A DNA stretch of 43,219 nt from an uncultured Peptostreptococcaceae bacterium (lineage in GTDB: Bacteria > Bacillota > Clostridia > Peptostreptococcales > Anaerovoracaceae), in NCBI GenBank assembly GCA_949740445.1, contig CATJIF010000062.1:1-43219 (forward strand), written 5' to 3'. A model generated the notes under the pieces. The model worked only from the letters and a program-made list of their open reading frames with translations, searched no databases and was not told where the DNA came from. The translations under genes were made by a program, and so were the position numbers. Below, one piece after another: positions 25,101 to 33,155 of the stretch. How positions within the stretch are numbered: position 1 is the first letter of the stretch; each line of letters begins with the position of its first letter.

Positions 25101-26217
25101 AAATTTCAAGAGGCAGGGGGATACGTATACTTTGCTGAATGTCGGCGGCGCTTCTGGAAGTGCAAACAATCTGGATAAATTTCAATTTATAAAATGGAAT
25201 TGGAATAATACAAAACAAATATGGTCTAACAATTTTTGGCCTATGGATTCCGCACGCGATAGCTATGGAACGAACGGTCACGATCCCAAATTTGGCGGCG
25301 CCCCATGGAACATTTCTTCGGTAAACAAGAATGGGAAGACCGAAGGACTTCCTAAAAGTGATGATGACAAAAATCACAATGCCTATTTTGGAATGAATTT
25401 CTCTGTAGAGTTTACTCTGGCAAAGGAATACATCGGACCTCTGGAATATTATTTCTACGGCGATGACGATATGTGGGTGTTCCTGGACGGGGAGCTGATC
25501 TGCGATATCGGTGGCGTCCATACTTCGGTAGGTGAATATGTAGACCTGTGGGATTACATTGACAAAGAAGGAAGAACGGCGACCAGCAAGCACATCCTGA
25601 ACTTTTTCTATACGGAACGAGGAGCTTCTGGTTCAACCTGCTGGATGCAGTATACCCTGCCCAACGTTACCGATGTTCCTGTCAAGTTCGAGCCGGGGGA
25701 AGGTGTGGCACCATTGCGGATCGAAAAACAGGTGGAGGGTAATTTACAGATTGATTGGGAGGCAGAGTACGAATTCTCTATCCGTCTGCCCAATGCACAG
25801 AATAATTATTCGGCGCAGCGTTATGACGCAGCAGGAAAGCTAATAGGAGAGCCCTTCGCTGTCAGTAGCACAGAAACCATCTTTCAACTGAAAGCTGGGG
25901 AATATCTCGAAGTGCAGGATCTTCCAAATTTTATCCGCTATGAGATCAAAGAGAACGCTCAGGACGAAAGATGTCACACGAGCATTCAGATAATCAGAGA
26001 CGGAACGCCTGATAAAGATGTGATCGACGATGTTTCTGTTTCAGGAACCGTTGGAACTGGTGAGACGAATATCGTCTACACCAATGCCTTTTATTATACG
26101 CTTCCCGAAACTGGTGGAAGCGGCACCTTGTGGCATGCTCTGGATGGTCTGCTGATGATGGGCGCAGGCTGTCTGTGGTATAGAAAAAAATCTGCATATG
26201 GAGAAGCGGAGCAATAA
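22174..26217 (+). CDS. Large LPETG-anchored adhesin with Cys-His repeats and fibro-slime domain (likely pilus tip)
   Basis: The 1347-residue surface protein has a membrane/signal segment at about 25-47 ending LILPAITM, thirteen Cys-x(n)-His-x-His-x3-Cys units (54-370), an acidic Ser/Glu/Asp-rich linker (about 410-515), a long beta-rich region, and a fibro-slime domain near 1085-1130 (DDDMWVFLDGE, DIGGVH). A Cna-like segment follows, ending at an LPETG signal (1310) with membrane helix and positive tail. Sortase should link it to the pilus or wall. Size, position before the backbone pilin and the adhesive domain suggest a tip adhesin. The repeats could bind zinc or form disulfides; neither is proven. 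AAGGAGG precedes the ATG. Confidence 0.88.
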   Translation: MERDFEEQATQHILSLLRKQRGRKIIRCLAVIVAVCTVYMLILPAITMSNEVVCGLEEHTHDEECWTVKTTGPQPELICEQESTTDIILHAHNSFCYDEEGELICTLPEQEAHEHEEDCYKERRKLVCEEVQETGHTHTEACYASDRGELTCEKEEGGGGHTHDDSCYETETKRVLTCGEKETPDSEDEEGNVIEGHAHDDSCYEEETTEKLTCGEEESEGHTHDDNCYAWEKRLTCSEEEREAGHNHDDSCYDISQVLSCHEEEIIEHRHSDSCYDEDDELICDQEEIIEHNHTAQCVEIPEGESREIRVLICELLEHTHNDTCYIEDASEEKEPYLCGLTEHFHGEDCYFESGTLRCTMPEHSHDEDCLETASPEEVFEEEAVSGWISDSYEYDADGLRITFHIEGYAQSVENTGGSERGRGRSKTASASETAEDDSPAGDGIASGESAEDFEEQASSGEEAFAETDANDNSAASSDAKEEIADAEYSESETGNLPEDEDASSDSPETDDPQQMLENVEFDVETIESGREYSNIASCTEELGADEVLMLQVLSLNASVDGRELDLSQCDIEVEVEPAEELLELLNDFSGARPYTISEEGDAETADVQEAEDSQFLLLAYDTANNGEINELGNLLLEAGEVVAPRMTFAMDSSNRTVALTLLPSVYPRYTTEFYVRLDRPATSGGAVALPFIDTSSKGNGTESAVLPKNGALAPNTMNLQLDANGNVMFTEELTEVYTAEDNLFNPKQEQEQALTAGAINGLKDNDHYRLAELWVLDPGKDPEKEEDWVVYEGIDTISTLKFTNNPEAAGGNIILISECKVDRNGKVVLEHTTIRLIYEPEDGSHENSTMFYDYDISDGYIYTDEGLKDRHEIVEQGTGNWYVNTRKEGINSQFSGNGVPLAFGNQNGGTNFGEEKWNGNELNKSNGNGYQGCTFELAIGLDKFGNIIFNDAIEAPNLFGDGNVVGRTAYDEYSLNFKRQGDTYTLLNVGGASGSANNLDKFQFIKWNWNNTKQIWSNNFWPMDSARDSYGTNGHDPKFGGAPWNISSVNKNGKTEGLPKSDDDKNHNAYFGMNFSVEFTLAKEYIGPLEYYFYGDDDMWVFLDGELICDIGGVHTSVGEYVDLWDYIDKEGRTATSKHILNFFYTERGASGSTCWMQYTLPNVTDVPVKFEPGEGVAPLRIEKQVEGNLQIDWEAEYEFSIRLPNAQNNYSAQRYDAAGKLIGEPFAVSSTETIFQLKAGEYLEVQDLPNFIRYEIKENAQDERCHTSIQIIRDGTPDKDVIDDVSVSGTVGTGETNIVYTNAFYYTLPETGGSGTLWHALDGLLMMGAGCLWYRKKSAYGEAEQ
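22333..23283 (+). repeat. Thirteen Cys-His-His-Cys repeats in the adhesin
   Basis: Each unit reads Cys, a variable acidic spacer, then HxHxxxC, usually followed by Tyr; examples are EHTHDEECW, GHTHDDSCY and EHSHDEDC. Each unit supplies two Cys and two His, and the spacers are rich in Glu. Confidence 0.9.
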
Positions 26218-26278
26218 AATCGGCTTTCCTGTTGCAGGGCTGCATTTAAAAGTGAAAAGAGAAAGGAGAACACAAAGA

Positions 26279-27835
26279 ATGAAGCACATGAAACAACACA
26301 TCAGTTTGCTGATCGTTTTAGCGATGATTCTCGTTCCATTTTTCCCTGCCATGGCGGCGGAGGGAGAGGGCGTAATCAGCGCTACCAACGGAGAGAAGGG
26401 CCATACGTATACCATATACCAGATTTTTACTGGTACACCGGTAGACAATGGTTCGGCTTTAACAGATTTGGAATGGGGCTCCAAAATTAACGCGGCAAAT
26501 TTTGTTGCAGACTTAAAAGCAAACGATCAAATCAAGGAATTTTTCCCAGACGATTTAGATGCAACAAATGCCACAGCTGTAGCAGAAGCAATCAGTAAGG
26601 CTTACGTAGACAATCAGATGGTAAATGCTGCAATCATTGCCGAGCTGGCATGCAAAAACATGACATCCGGCGCTGGAACGCAGCTGAGCCCTGATGGCAC
26701 GCAAAGCGGCAGCTTTCCCTTTGGCTTTTATGCTGTTGCAGATGCCAACGGAACCAGCGGAAAAGTGATTTATGGAGTATTATCGGTGCTTACCGAGGGT
26801 ACGTTCGACATCAGTGCGAAGACGTTAGGGCCCAAGGAGGAAGAGCCTACGCTGGAAAAGAAAGTAAAAGCCTCTGACACAGGCCTCTGGCAGGATGCCG
26901 CTGATTATTCCATTGGCGATACGGTTGATTTCCGGCTGACAGCTATGCTTCCCCTGATATATGACGAGTTTGATAGTTATCGGCTGGTGTTCCATGATAA
27001 GCAGGATGCTGGATTGACATTTGTTCCGGGCAGCATTAAAGTGGCGGTCGGAACCGCGGGAACACCTCTTGATTCTAACCAGTATACCATTGTACAAAAT
27101 CCCACAGATGATTGTACATTTGAAGTTATTATTTCGGATGCAAAGAAGATAACTGAACTTGGAAGCGGCGATCCGATTACGCTTACGTACAGTGCTACAC
27201 TAAATGAAAATGCCGAAATCGGAGCAAATGGAAATCTTAATACCGCGAAATTAAGCTATTCTGAAAACGGAAGCCCGATTGAGAAAGAAACTCCGGAAGA
27301 TATCGTTACCGTATTTACCTTCCAGTTAGAAGTAGATAAGGTAGATCCCGACAGAAATCCTCTGGTAGGCGCTGCATTTACACTGAAGGATTTAGAAGGT
27401 AATGTAATCGGGACATATGAGGTCGACGAGACGCGCACTACCTTTACCTTTGAAGGACTTAAACAAGGCATGTATGTGCTGGAAGAAACAGCGCATCCAG
27501 AGGGGTATAATCCTATAGATCCGATTTATATTAAGATTACGGCAGATTACGAAAAGACCAGTCCCATGGGCAAGGTGCCCTCATTGCGGAATCTGAGTGC
27601 TGTGCAGACCGATAAGGATGGAAACCCCATTGGCGATGCTACGGCAACGGCTAAGTTCACAGCGACGCTTGCCGATGGTAAGTTGAAAACAGAAATCATC
27701 AACCGTACAGGCGTTGTCCTTCCCAGCACCGGTGGTGTCGGTACGACCATCTTCTACGCGGTCGGCGGCCTGCTGATCGCAGGTGCGGTAGTCCTGTTGA
27801 TTACCAAGCGCCGCATGGGTGCAGACGAAAAATAA
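26279..27835 (+). CDS. Backbone pilin, SpaA-type major subunit
   Basis: The 518-residue sortase substrate has a signal peptide (about 1-27, ending AMAAEG), a pilin-motif region with candidate linking lysines in PTLEKKVKASD (190-200), an isopeptide-forming middle domain (about 207-345), a CnaB-type domain with an E-box YVLEETAHPEGY (399-410), and the sorting signal LPSTGG (481-486) with membrane helix and Lys/Arg tail. By family knowledge, sortase joins the Thr of one subunit to the pilin-motif Lys of the next. The ATG at 26279 follows AAAGGAG; the frame is open upstream but without a start site. A strong hairpin follows the stop. Confidence 0.92.
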   Translation: MKHMKQHISLLIVLAMILVPFFPAMAAEGEGVISATNGEKGHTYTIYQIFTGTPVDNGSALTDLEWGSKINAANFVADLKANDQIKEFFPDDLDATNATAVAEAISKAYVDNQMVNAAIIAELACKNMTSGAGTQLSPDGTQSGSFPFGFYAVADANGTSGKVIYGVLSVLTEGTFDISAKTLGPKEEEPTLEKKVKASDTGLWQDAADYSIGDTVDFRLTAMLPLIYDEFDSYRLVFHDKQDAGLTFVPGSIKVAVGTAGTPLDSNQYTIVQNPTDDCTFEVIISDAKKITELGSGDPITLTYSATLNENAEIGANGNLNTAKLSYSENGSPIEKETPEDIVTVFTFQLEVDKVDPDRNPLVGAAFTLKDLEGNVIGTYEVDETRTTFTFEGLKQGMYVLEETAHPEGYNPIDPIYIKITADYEKTSPMGKVPSLRNLSAVQTDKDGNPIGDATATAKFTATLADGKLKTEIINRTGVVLPSTGGVGTTIFYAVGGLLIAGAVVLLITKRRMGADEK

Positions 27836-27849
27836 ACCGTGATTTTGCA

Positions 27850-27884
27850 TTCGCTGCGCTGCCCGCAAAGGGTGGCGCAGCGAA
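27850..27884 (+). promoter_or_regulatory. Strong hairpin between the backbone pilin and sortase genes
   Basis: Bases 27850-27864 pair with 27870-27884 as a 15-pair stem (two G-T) around a five-base loop. No T-run follows, so it is more likely to stabilise or process mRNA than to terminate. It may help keep pilin transcript in excess of sortase transcript. Confidence 0.65.
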
Positions 27885-27899
27885 GGAAATTAAACCTCT

Positions 27900-28715
27900 A
27901 TGAAAAAAAACCTGTCCACAATCCTACTGGTCGTCATTCTTTTGGCAGGAGTGGCGTTGATGCTGTATCCAACGGTCAGCGACTATTGGAATTCGTTTCA
28001 TCAGTCCCGTGCCATTGCAGGCTATGCTGAGAGCATTTCCCTTCTGACAGCTGCAGACTACGAACGGATATGGCAGGAGGCCTGCGAGTACAACCAGGAC
28101 CTGCTGCAGCGAAACGAGCGCTATGCGCTTTCTGAAGCTGAACAGGCGCAATATGAAGCGCAGCTCAACCCATTGGGCAATGGTATTATGGGCTACATCG
28201 AAATACCGAAGATCAACACAGCGTTGCCGATTTACCACGGCACCGACGAAACGATCCTCCAGGTGGCGGTGGGGCACGTCGATATCAGCTCTCTTCCCGT
28301 GGGAGGGCCATCCAGCCACTGTGTGCTCTCCGGACATCGGGGATTGCCCAGTGCCAGCCTGTTTACCCATCTGGACCGGCTGGAAACGGGCGACGTGTTC
28401 ATGCTGCAGATCTTAAACGAAACGCTGACTTACGAGGTAGATCAGATTCATATCGTCCTGCCCGAAGAGGTGGAAGATCTGGATATCGAAGAGGGGCGGG
28501 ATTACTGCACTCTGGTAACCTGTACTCCTTACGGAATCAATACACACCGGCTTTTGGTCAGAGGCGTCCGCATCGAAAATCTGCTGACCTCTGCGCACAT
28601 TACCTCGGATGCGATTCTTATCGACCCGATTTTGGTAGCGCCGTTAATGGCTGTTCCTATGTTATTGCTGTTGTTGGCGTGGCTGATCATCAGCACGAGC
28701 CGGAAAAAGAAATAA
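27900..28715 (+). CDS. Class C (pilus-polymerising) sortase
   Basis: The 271-residue sortase has an N-terminal membrane anchor (about 7-25), the catalytic domain with H146 in SGHRG, C208 in TLVTCTPYG and R217 in NTHRLLVRG, and a C-terminal membrane helix (about 245-265) with a Lys-rich tail. The two-helix layout and the TCTPYGxNxxRLLVRG block are typical of class C enzymes that polymerise pilins. The DPF/DPW lid motif usually found before the domain is not evident; NPLG stands near that place. AAGGAAA lies upstream of the ATG. Confidence 0.92.
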   Translation: MKKNLSTILLVVILLAGVALMLYPTVSDYWNSFHQSRAIAGYAESISLLTAADYERIWQEACEYNQDLLQRNERYALSEAEQAQYEAQLNPLGNGIMGYIEIPKINTALPIYHGTDETILQVAVGHVDISSLPVGGPSSHCVLSGHRGLPSASLFTHLDRLETGDVFMLQILNETLTYEVDQIHIVLPEEVEDLDIEEGRDYCTLVTCTPYGINTHRLLVRGVRIENLLTSAHITSDAILIDPILVAPLMAVPMLLLLLAWLIISTSRKKK

Positions 28716-28738
28716 ACTTGAGAAAGGCGGGTGTTTTT

Positions 28739-29899
28739 ATGAAATTAAAAAAGCCAGTGGCAGCGGTATTGTGCCTGCTTCTCTGCGCGCTGTGCCTGCC
28801 ACAGGCGGCATACGCATACAGCGAAATTCCGCAGGAAAACACACCGTGTACGCTGACGCTGGACGATTCGCCTCACCGTGGCGTAACCTACCGGTTGTAT
28901 CAGATCGCCGATGTGTCTTCCGATGTTTCTTTTACGGCAGTTTCTAGATTTGAAGACGATTCCATTTCTTTTGAAAATCTCAGCAGCCGGCAGTGGAGGG
29001 CGCTTGCCGAAAAGCTGTCTGTGACAATCGCCAGAGACGGCCTTTCTGCCGATGCTGTGAAAACGACAGATAGCAGCGGAAGCCTTACCTTCTCCGGATT
29101 GAAGAAAGGGCTGTACCTGATCGTCGGCGAAGGGCATGTGGAGGGCAATCGACGCTATCAGCCCGTGCCGTTTCTGCTCTGCCTGCCTGACTGGGATGCG
29201 GAAAAAGAAGGAACCTCCGGCGAATGGGTATACCAGGTAAAGGCAGCAGTAAAAAATGAAGTGACCGAGCAGGGCTCTATCGCCATAGGTGTAAGAAAAA
29301 ACTGGGAGGACGGCGGGCGTTCCGACCGCCCGGCACAGGCGACGGTCGCTCTGCTGCGGGATGGCGAGGTTTATGAAACAGTAACGTTAAACAGCGAAAA
29401 TAACTGGCGCTACGAATGGAAGGAGCTGGATAGCCTGCACCGGTGGCAGGTAGCGGAAAAGCCGGTTCCCAGCGGGTATACAGACAGCTATACCTCAGCG
29501 AGTACGTCGGACAGCTTGACCTTTGTGGTAACCAATACACGCAAAACGAAGCCGCCGTCAGGCGGTGGCCGGGATCCAAAACCCGATCCACCCCCCAAAC
29601 CAGATCCCGACCCGAATCCCGGGACTGACCCAGGGCCCAATCCGGATCCAACGCCAGGTCCCGGCCCGAATCCAGAAGAGCCGGATATCCCACAGGTGGA
29701 AATCGACGATCCCGAGGTACCTCTGAGCGATCCGCCTCCGGTAGGAGAGGAAATCTACATTGACGATGGAGAGATTCCTTTGGCGGAGCTGCCACAGACC
29801 GGACAGCTCTGGTGGCCGGTGCCACTGCTGGCTATGGCGGGCATGGTGCTGTTCGTTATCGGATGGGTCGAACGCAGGAGGCAGAACTATGAGCAGTAA
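28739..29899 (+). CDS. Minor (basal) pilin with proline-rich tail and LPQTG
   Basis: The 386-residue protein has a signal peptide (about 1-26, ending AAYAY), an N-terminal pilin domain, a CnaB-type domain starting near GSIAIGVRKNWEDGG, a long Pro/Asp/Asn/Gly linker (about 275-330) and an LPQTG signal (351-355) with membrane helix. A proline-rich stretch before the sorting signal is typical of basal subunits that cross the peptidoglycan and anchor pili. Just before LPQTG there is a degenerate duplication, IDDPEVPL and IDDGEIPL. Start ATG at 28739 follows AAAGGCGG. It overlaps the next sortase by 11 bases. Confidence 0.88.
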   Translation: MKLKKPVAAVLCLLLCALCLPQAAYAYSEIPQENTPCTLTLDDSPHRGVTYRLYQIADVSSDVSFTAVSRFEDDSISFENLSSRQWRALAEKLSVTIARDGLSADAVKTTDSSGSLTFSGLKKGLYLIVGEGHVEGNRRYQPVPFLLCLPDWDAEKEGTSGEWVYQVKAAVKNEVTEQGSIAIGVRKNWEDGGRSDRPAQATVALLRDGEVYETVTLNSENNWRYEWKELDSLHRWQVAEKPVPSGYTDSYTSASTSDSLTFVVTNTRKTKPPSGGGRDPKPDPPPKPDPDPNPGTDPGPNPDPTPGPGPNPEEPDIPQVEIDDPEVPLSDPPPVGEEIYIDDGEIPLAELPQTGQLWWPVPLLAMAGMVLFVIGWVERRRQNYEQ

Positions 29900-30548
29900 C
29901 AGAAGTACCGCCTGTATGGCGGTAGGGCTGCTGCTGCTTTTGGCAGCTTTTTGCTTAACGGGCTATAACATATGGGATGGCGACAGAGCTGGTACTGCGG
30001 CGGAAAAAGCGTTTTTGTCGTTAAAGGATGTTACCTTCGATTCGCAGGAGCGGGGCATGCCAGAGAAAATGATCCCATATTATGAACTGTATCCGCAAAT
30101 GGAAATGCCTGTAATTTCCATTGATGGATATGAGTATGTCGGCTATCTGGAAATCCCGGCACTGGAGCTTACCCTTCCGATTATGGAGAGCTGCAGCGAC
30201 GAGCAGATGAAAGTGGCGCCATGCCGCTATTCGGGATCAGCCTATTTGGATACGATGGTAATTGCCGGTCACAATTACCGGCGGCATTTTGGCGGGTTAA
30301 AAAACCTTTCAGCCGGAGATGCGGTCTGGTTTACCGATGCTGACGGCAACCGCTTTGTCTATGCCATCGACGACTTTGAACAGCTGCGGCCGAATCAGAC
30401 ATTAGAAATGATAGATAATGACTATGATCTTACACTCTTTACCTGCACGACAGGAGGCCGGCTGCGCATGGCGGTACGCTGCAGCCGGACAGAAGATACA
30501 ATGGCAACAGCCGATACCGCACAATGGAAAGAAAGGAGTTCCTTATGA
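29889..30548 (+). CDS. Second sortase
   Basis: The 219-residue sortase has one N-terminal membrane anchor (about 10-26) and catalytic residues H128 in IAGHNYRRHFGG, C186 in TLFTCT and an Arg in GGRLRMAVR (191-197). It lacks the C-terminal helix of class C, so it probably has a different job, for instance anchoring the finished pilus to the wall; class cannot be fixed from motifs alone. AGGAGG precedes the ATG at 29889, which lies inside the end of the basal pilin gene. Its stop overlaps the lipoprotein start (ATGA). Confidence 0.88.
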   Translation: MSSNRSTACMAVGLLLLLAAFCLTGYNIWDGDRAGTAAEKAFLSLKDVTFDSQERGMPEKMIPYYELYPQMEMPVISIDGYEYVGYLEIPALELTLPIMESCSDEQMKVAPCRYSGSAYLDTMVIAGHNYRRHFGGLKNLSAGDAVWFTDADGNRFVYAIDDFEQLRPNQTLEMIDNDYDLTLFTCTTGGRLRMAVRCSRTEDTMATADTAQWKERSSL

Positions 30549-31783
30549 AGAAAATGTATATCATTTCGCTGTTTTTGACTGCCTGTCTACTGGCGGGCTG
30601 TGCGCAGACAGCCACGGATGAAGAAGCCTTCAGCGGGAACACAGCGAAAGAGAGCATAGGGGAGTTTTACCTATACGCTGCAACGGATGAAGAAGCATTT
30701 GCCGGGCGAAGCCTCGATGAGGAGACGGTATACACGGCTGAAAAAGTATCTGTACAGCGGGATTCCAACGCTTCGATTGTCGGTCTGCAGGCAACAGGTA
30801 CTCCGGAAGATGGTGTGCAAATGCCAACGGGAGAGCAGACGACAGGTAGCCAGCTGTCTGCAACTGAAATGCAGCCGGAAATCGTATCTGGAGCGGGCTT
30901 GCAGTTTGCATCAGCACAAGCACAGGAAAGTGATGTTTTAGTAGAAGACGGGCTTGTGCCGTTGGCAGGGGCACCTGCTGGAGGAATGCTGCTTCCCACA
31001 GCATCCGGTACGGCGGTTAAGGCCGAACGAGGCGCTGAAATCGACTATTCCAACCTGAGTGATGGCTATGTCATGGTGCGCTTTGCTGCGGAAAATGCCA
31101 AGCGGCTGAAGGTGCAGGTAACGGGGCCGACAACGACATATACCTACGACCTTCCCACGGGCTCCTGGGTTACCTTCCCTCTGTCCGATGGCAATGGCAG
31201 TTATAAGACGACAGTTTTGGAAAATACCGAGGGGAAGAAGTATGCGGTTCTCACTTCCATTTCGTTTCAGGTGGCCTTAAAGGATGAATTTGCGCCCTTC
31301 TTGCGGCCCAATCAATATGTAAATTACAGCGGAGCAACGCAGACCATTCAGAAAGCGAAAGAGTTGACGGCTGGAATACAAGCGCCGCTGGATAAGGTGG
31401 CTGCTGTTTATGATTACGTCATCAATAATTTAACCTATGACAAGCAGAAAGCGGCATCCGTCAGCAGCGGATATCTGCCGGTTCTGGATAGCGTGCTGGC
31501 AAAGAAAACAGGAATTTGTTTCGATTATGCGGCGCTGATGACGGGAATGCTGCGCAGTCAGGGAATTCCCTGCAAGCTGGTCGTGGGATATGCGGGAAGC
31601 GCTTATCACGCCTGGGTCAGCGTTTGGACCAGAGAGACCGGCTGGGTGGATAACGTTATCTTTTTTGACGGAACGAGCTGGCAGAGAATGGACCCCACGT
31701 TTGCATCCTCTGGAAAAAGCAGCGAAGCGATTATGAAATATATCGGCAACGGGAGCAATTATTCTGTAAAGTTTATCTATTAA
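30545..31783 (+). CDS. Transglutaminase-like lipoprotein
   Basis: The 412-residue protein begins with a lipoprotein signal ending LLAGC (Cys19). A low-complexity, surface-exposed N-terminal region (about 20-160) holds a repeated ATDEEAF. A transglutaminase-like domain (about 280-390) carries the triad C325 in GICFDYAAL, H355 in AYHAWVSVW and D383 in RMDPTF. Enzymes of this fold cross-link or cut peptide and amide bonds. Lipid anchoring and position after two sortases suggest it acts on the pilus or wall at the membrane surface. Substrate unknown. AAAGGAG precedes the ATG. The next gene starts only 15 bases after its stop. Confidence 0.87.
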   Translation: MKKMYIISLFLTACLLAGCAQTATDEEAFSGNTAKESIGEFYLYAATDEEAFAGRSLDEETVYTAEKVSVQRDSNASIVGLQATGTPEDGVQMPTGEQTTGSQLSATEMQPEIVSGAGLQFASAQAQESDVLVEDGLVPLAGAPAGGMLLPTASGTAVKAERGAEIDYSNLSDGYVMVRFAAENAKRLKVQVTGPTTTYTYDLPTGSWVTFPLSDGNGSYKTTVLENTEGKKYAVLTSISFQVALKDEFAPFLRPNQYVNYSGATQTIQKAKELTAGIQAPLDKVAAVYDYVINNLTYDKQKAASVSSGYLPVLDSVLAKKTGICFDYAALMTGMLRSQGIPCKLVVGYAGSAYHAWVSVWTRETGWVDNVIFFDGTSWQRMDPTFASSGKSSEAIMKYIGNGSNYSVKFIY

Positions 31784-31798
31784 AGTTAGGAAATAAAG

Positions 31799-32827
31799 AT
31801 GAAAAAGATCCTTTCAAATGAGACCCTTTCTTCTTTTTGCATGGAGATGTCGCTTCTCCTTCACGCAGGGATAAGCACGGGCGATGCCTTGTTTCTTTTG
31901 GCAGAGGAAAGAAAAAACTGGAAGCTCCTGTTTGATTTGGCTGAGCAAGCGGATAGCGGTGAATCGTTATCCGCTGTCTTGCGTGCAAGCGGTGCATTTC
32001 CGCCGTACCTGTGCGGGCTGATCGAGGTTGGGGAGCGTACGGGCCGAACAGAGGAAGCGATGGAGGCGGTATCGCGATATTACGACAGCAGGGTGAGGTT
32101 GGAGCGGCAACTGCACAGTGCTGTGCTGTATCCGTTGATGATGATGTTTCTGATGCTTATCATTATCGGCGTGCTTTTAATGAAGGTGCTGCCGATTTTT
32201 AACGATGTCTATGCGTCGTTAGGAGGCAGCCTTACCGGTGTGGCCGGTGGTCTTTTGCGCATGGGGCAATGGCTGGAAAACGCCATGCCAATTGTGTGGC
32301 TGATCCTTGCAGCGGTAGCGCTGTTCGGACTGTTGTTTGCAGTATCTGCATCGGCTCGGGCCGGGGTGGTTTCTATCTGGAAAAAGTGCTTCGGGGATCG
32401 TGGCGTATCGCGGAAGATCAGCAACGCGCGTCTGGCGCAAGCGCTATCCATGGGCGTTGCCAGCGGGCTTCCTCTGGAAGAGGCGATTGCGCTGTCTGCG
32501 GGGCTTTTGGAAGGCGCGGCTAAAAAGCGCTGTGCCGAATGTCAGAGCCGTTTGAGCGAAGGCGAAGGCTTGAGTGCTGCACTGCGGTTCAGCGGGCTGC
32601 TTCCCGCAAGCCAGCGGCGGCTCTTGGAGCTGGGCCAGCGCAGTGGTGCGGGGGATGTTTCCTTAAAAAAGATTGCCCAGGATTTAACAGAGGAAAGCGA
32701 AGCTGCTATAGAGGCACTGGTAAGCCGGGTAGAGCCGACGCTGGTGATCGCTTGTTCAGTGCTAATCGGTTTGATTTTGCTGTCTGTCATGCTGCCGTTA
32801 AGCAATATTATGGCAGCTATTGGGTGA
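31799..32827 (+). CDS. Type II secretion/type IV pilus inner membrane protein (GspF/PilC family)
   Basis: The 342-residue protein has the two-fold GspF repeat (about 10-125 and 205-325) with three or more membrane helices (about 108-130, 160-190, 305-335). In type IV pilus and type II secretion machines this is the platform on which the ATPase acts. The ATG follows TTAGGAAA and the gene sits 15 bases after the transglutaminase gene with no terminator between, so it is probably co-transcribed with the sortase pilus genes. Slightly shorter than usual PilC (about 400). Confidence 0.88.
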   Translation: MKKILSNETLSSFCMEMSLLLHAGISTGDALFLLAEERKNWKLLFDLAEQADSGESLSAVLRASGAFPPYLCGLIEVGERTGRTEEAMEAVSRYYDSRVRLERQLHSAVLYPLMMMFLMLIIIGVLLMKVLPIFNDVYASLGGSLTGVAGGLLRMGQWLENAMPIVWLILAAVALFGLLFAVSASARAGVVSIWKKCFGDRGVSRKISNARLAQALSMGVASGLPLEEAIALSAGLLEGAAKKRCAECQSRLSEGEGLSAALRFSGLLPASQRRLLELGQRSGAGDVSLKKIAQDLTEESEAAIEALVSRVEPTLVIACSVLIGLILLSVMLPLSNIMAAIG

Positions 32828-32831
32828 GGAC

Positions 32832-33155
32832 ATGGAAAAAAGAGGAAAAAAGCTGCGTTCCCTGCTGTGGGGGCTGTTTTTGCCCGTACTGTTTGCAGCG
32901 GTGCTGGTGTATTTCATCGCTGCCGCCGATCAGATGAGCGGAGGCCAGCAGGAGGAGACTCTGCGCCAGATAGAGGAAATCCTGCGGCAAAGCTGCGTGG
33001 CTTGTTACGCTTCTGAGGGTGTGTATCCCCCGAATCTGGAATATTTAAAGGAGCATTACGGTCTGCAAATCGACGAAACGCGCTATGCTGTTTTTTATGT
33101 TGCATTTGCGGAAAACCTGATGCCGGAAATTGCCGTATTGGAGAAAGAACCATGA
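32832..33155 (+). CDS. Small single-span protein of the type IV pilus-like cassette
   Basis: The 107-residue protein has a basic N-terminus, one membrane helix (about 11-31) and a short outer domain with two Cys in SCVACYASEG. It lacks a recognisable prepilin cleavage motif. Placement between the PilC-like and DUF4860-like genes suggests a minor pilin-like component, but I do not recognise a family. The ATG at 32832 lies close to a GGTGAGG; a TTG at 32820 in frame is an alternative coupled to the previous stop. Ends in an ATGA overlap with the next gene. Confidence 0.7.
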   Translation: MEKRGKKLRSLLWGLFLPVLFAAVLVYFIAAADQMSGGQQEETLRQIEEILRQSCVACYASEGVYPPNLEYLKEHYGLQIDETRYAVFYVAFAENLMPEIAVLEKEP

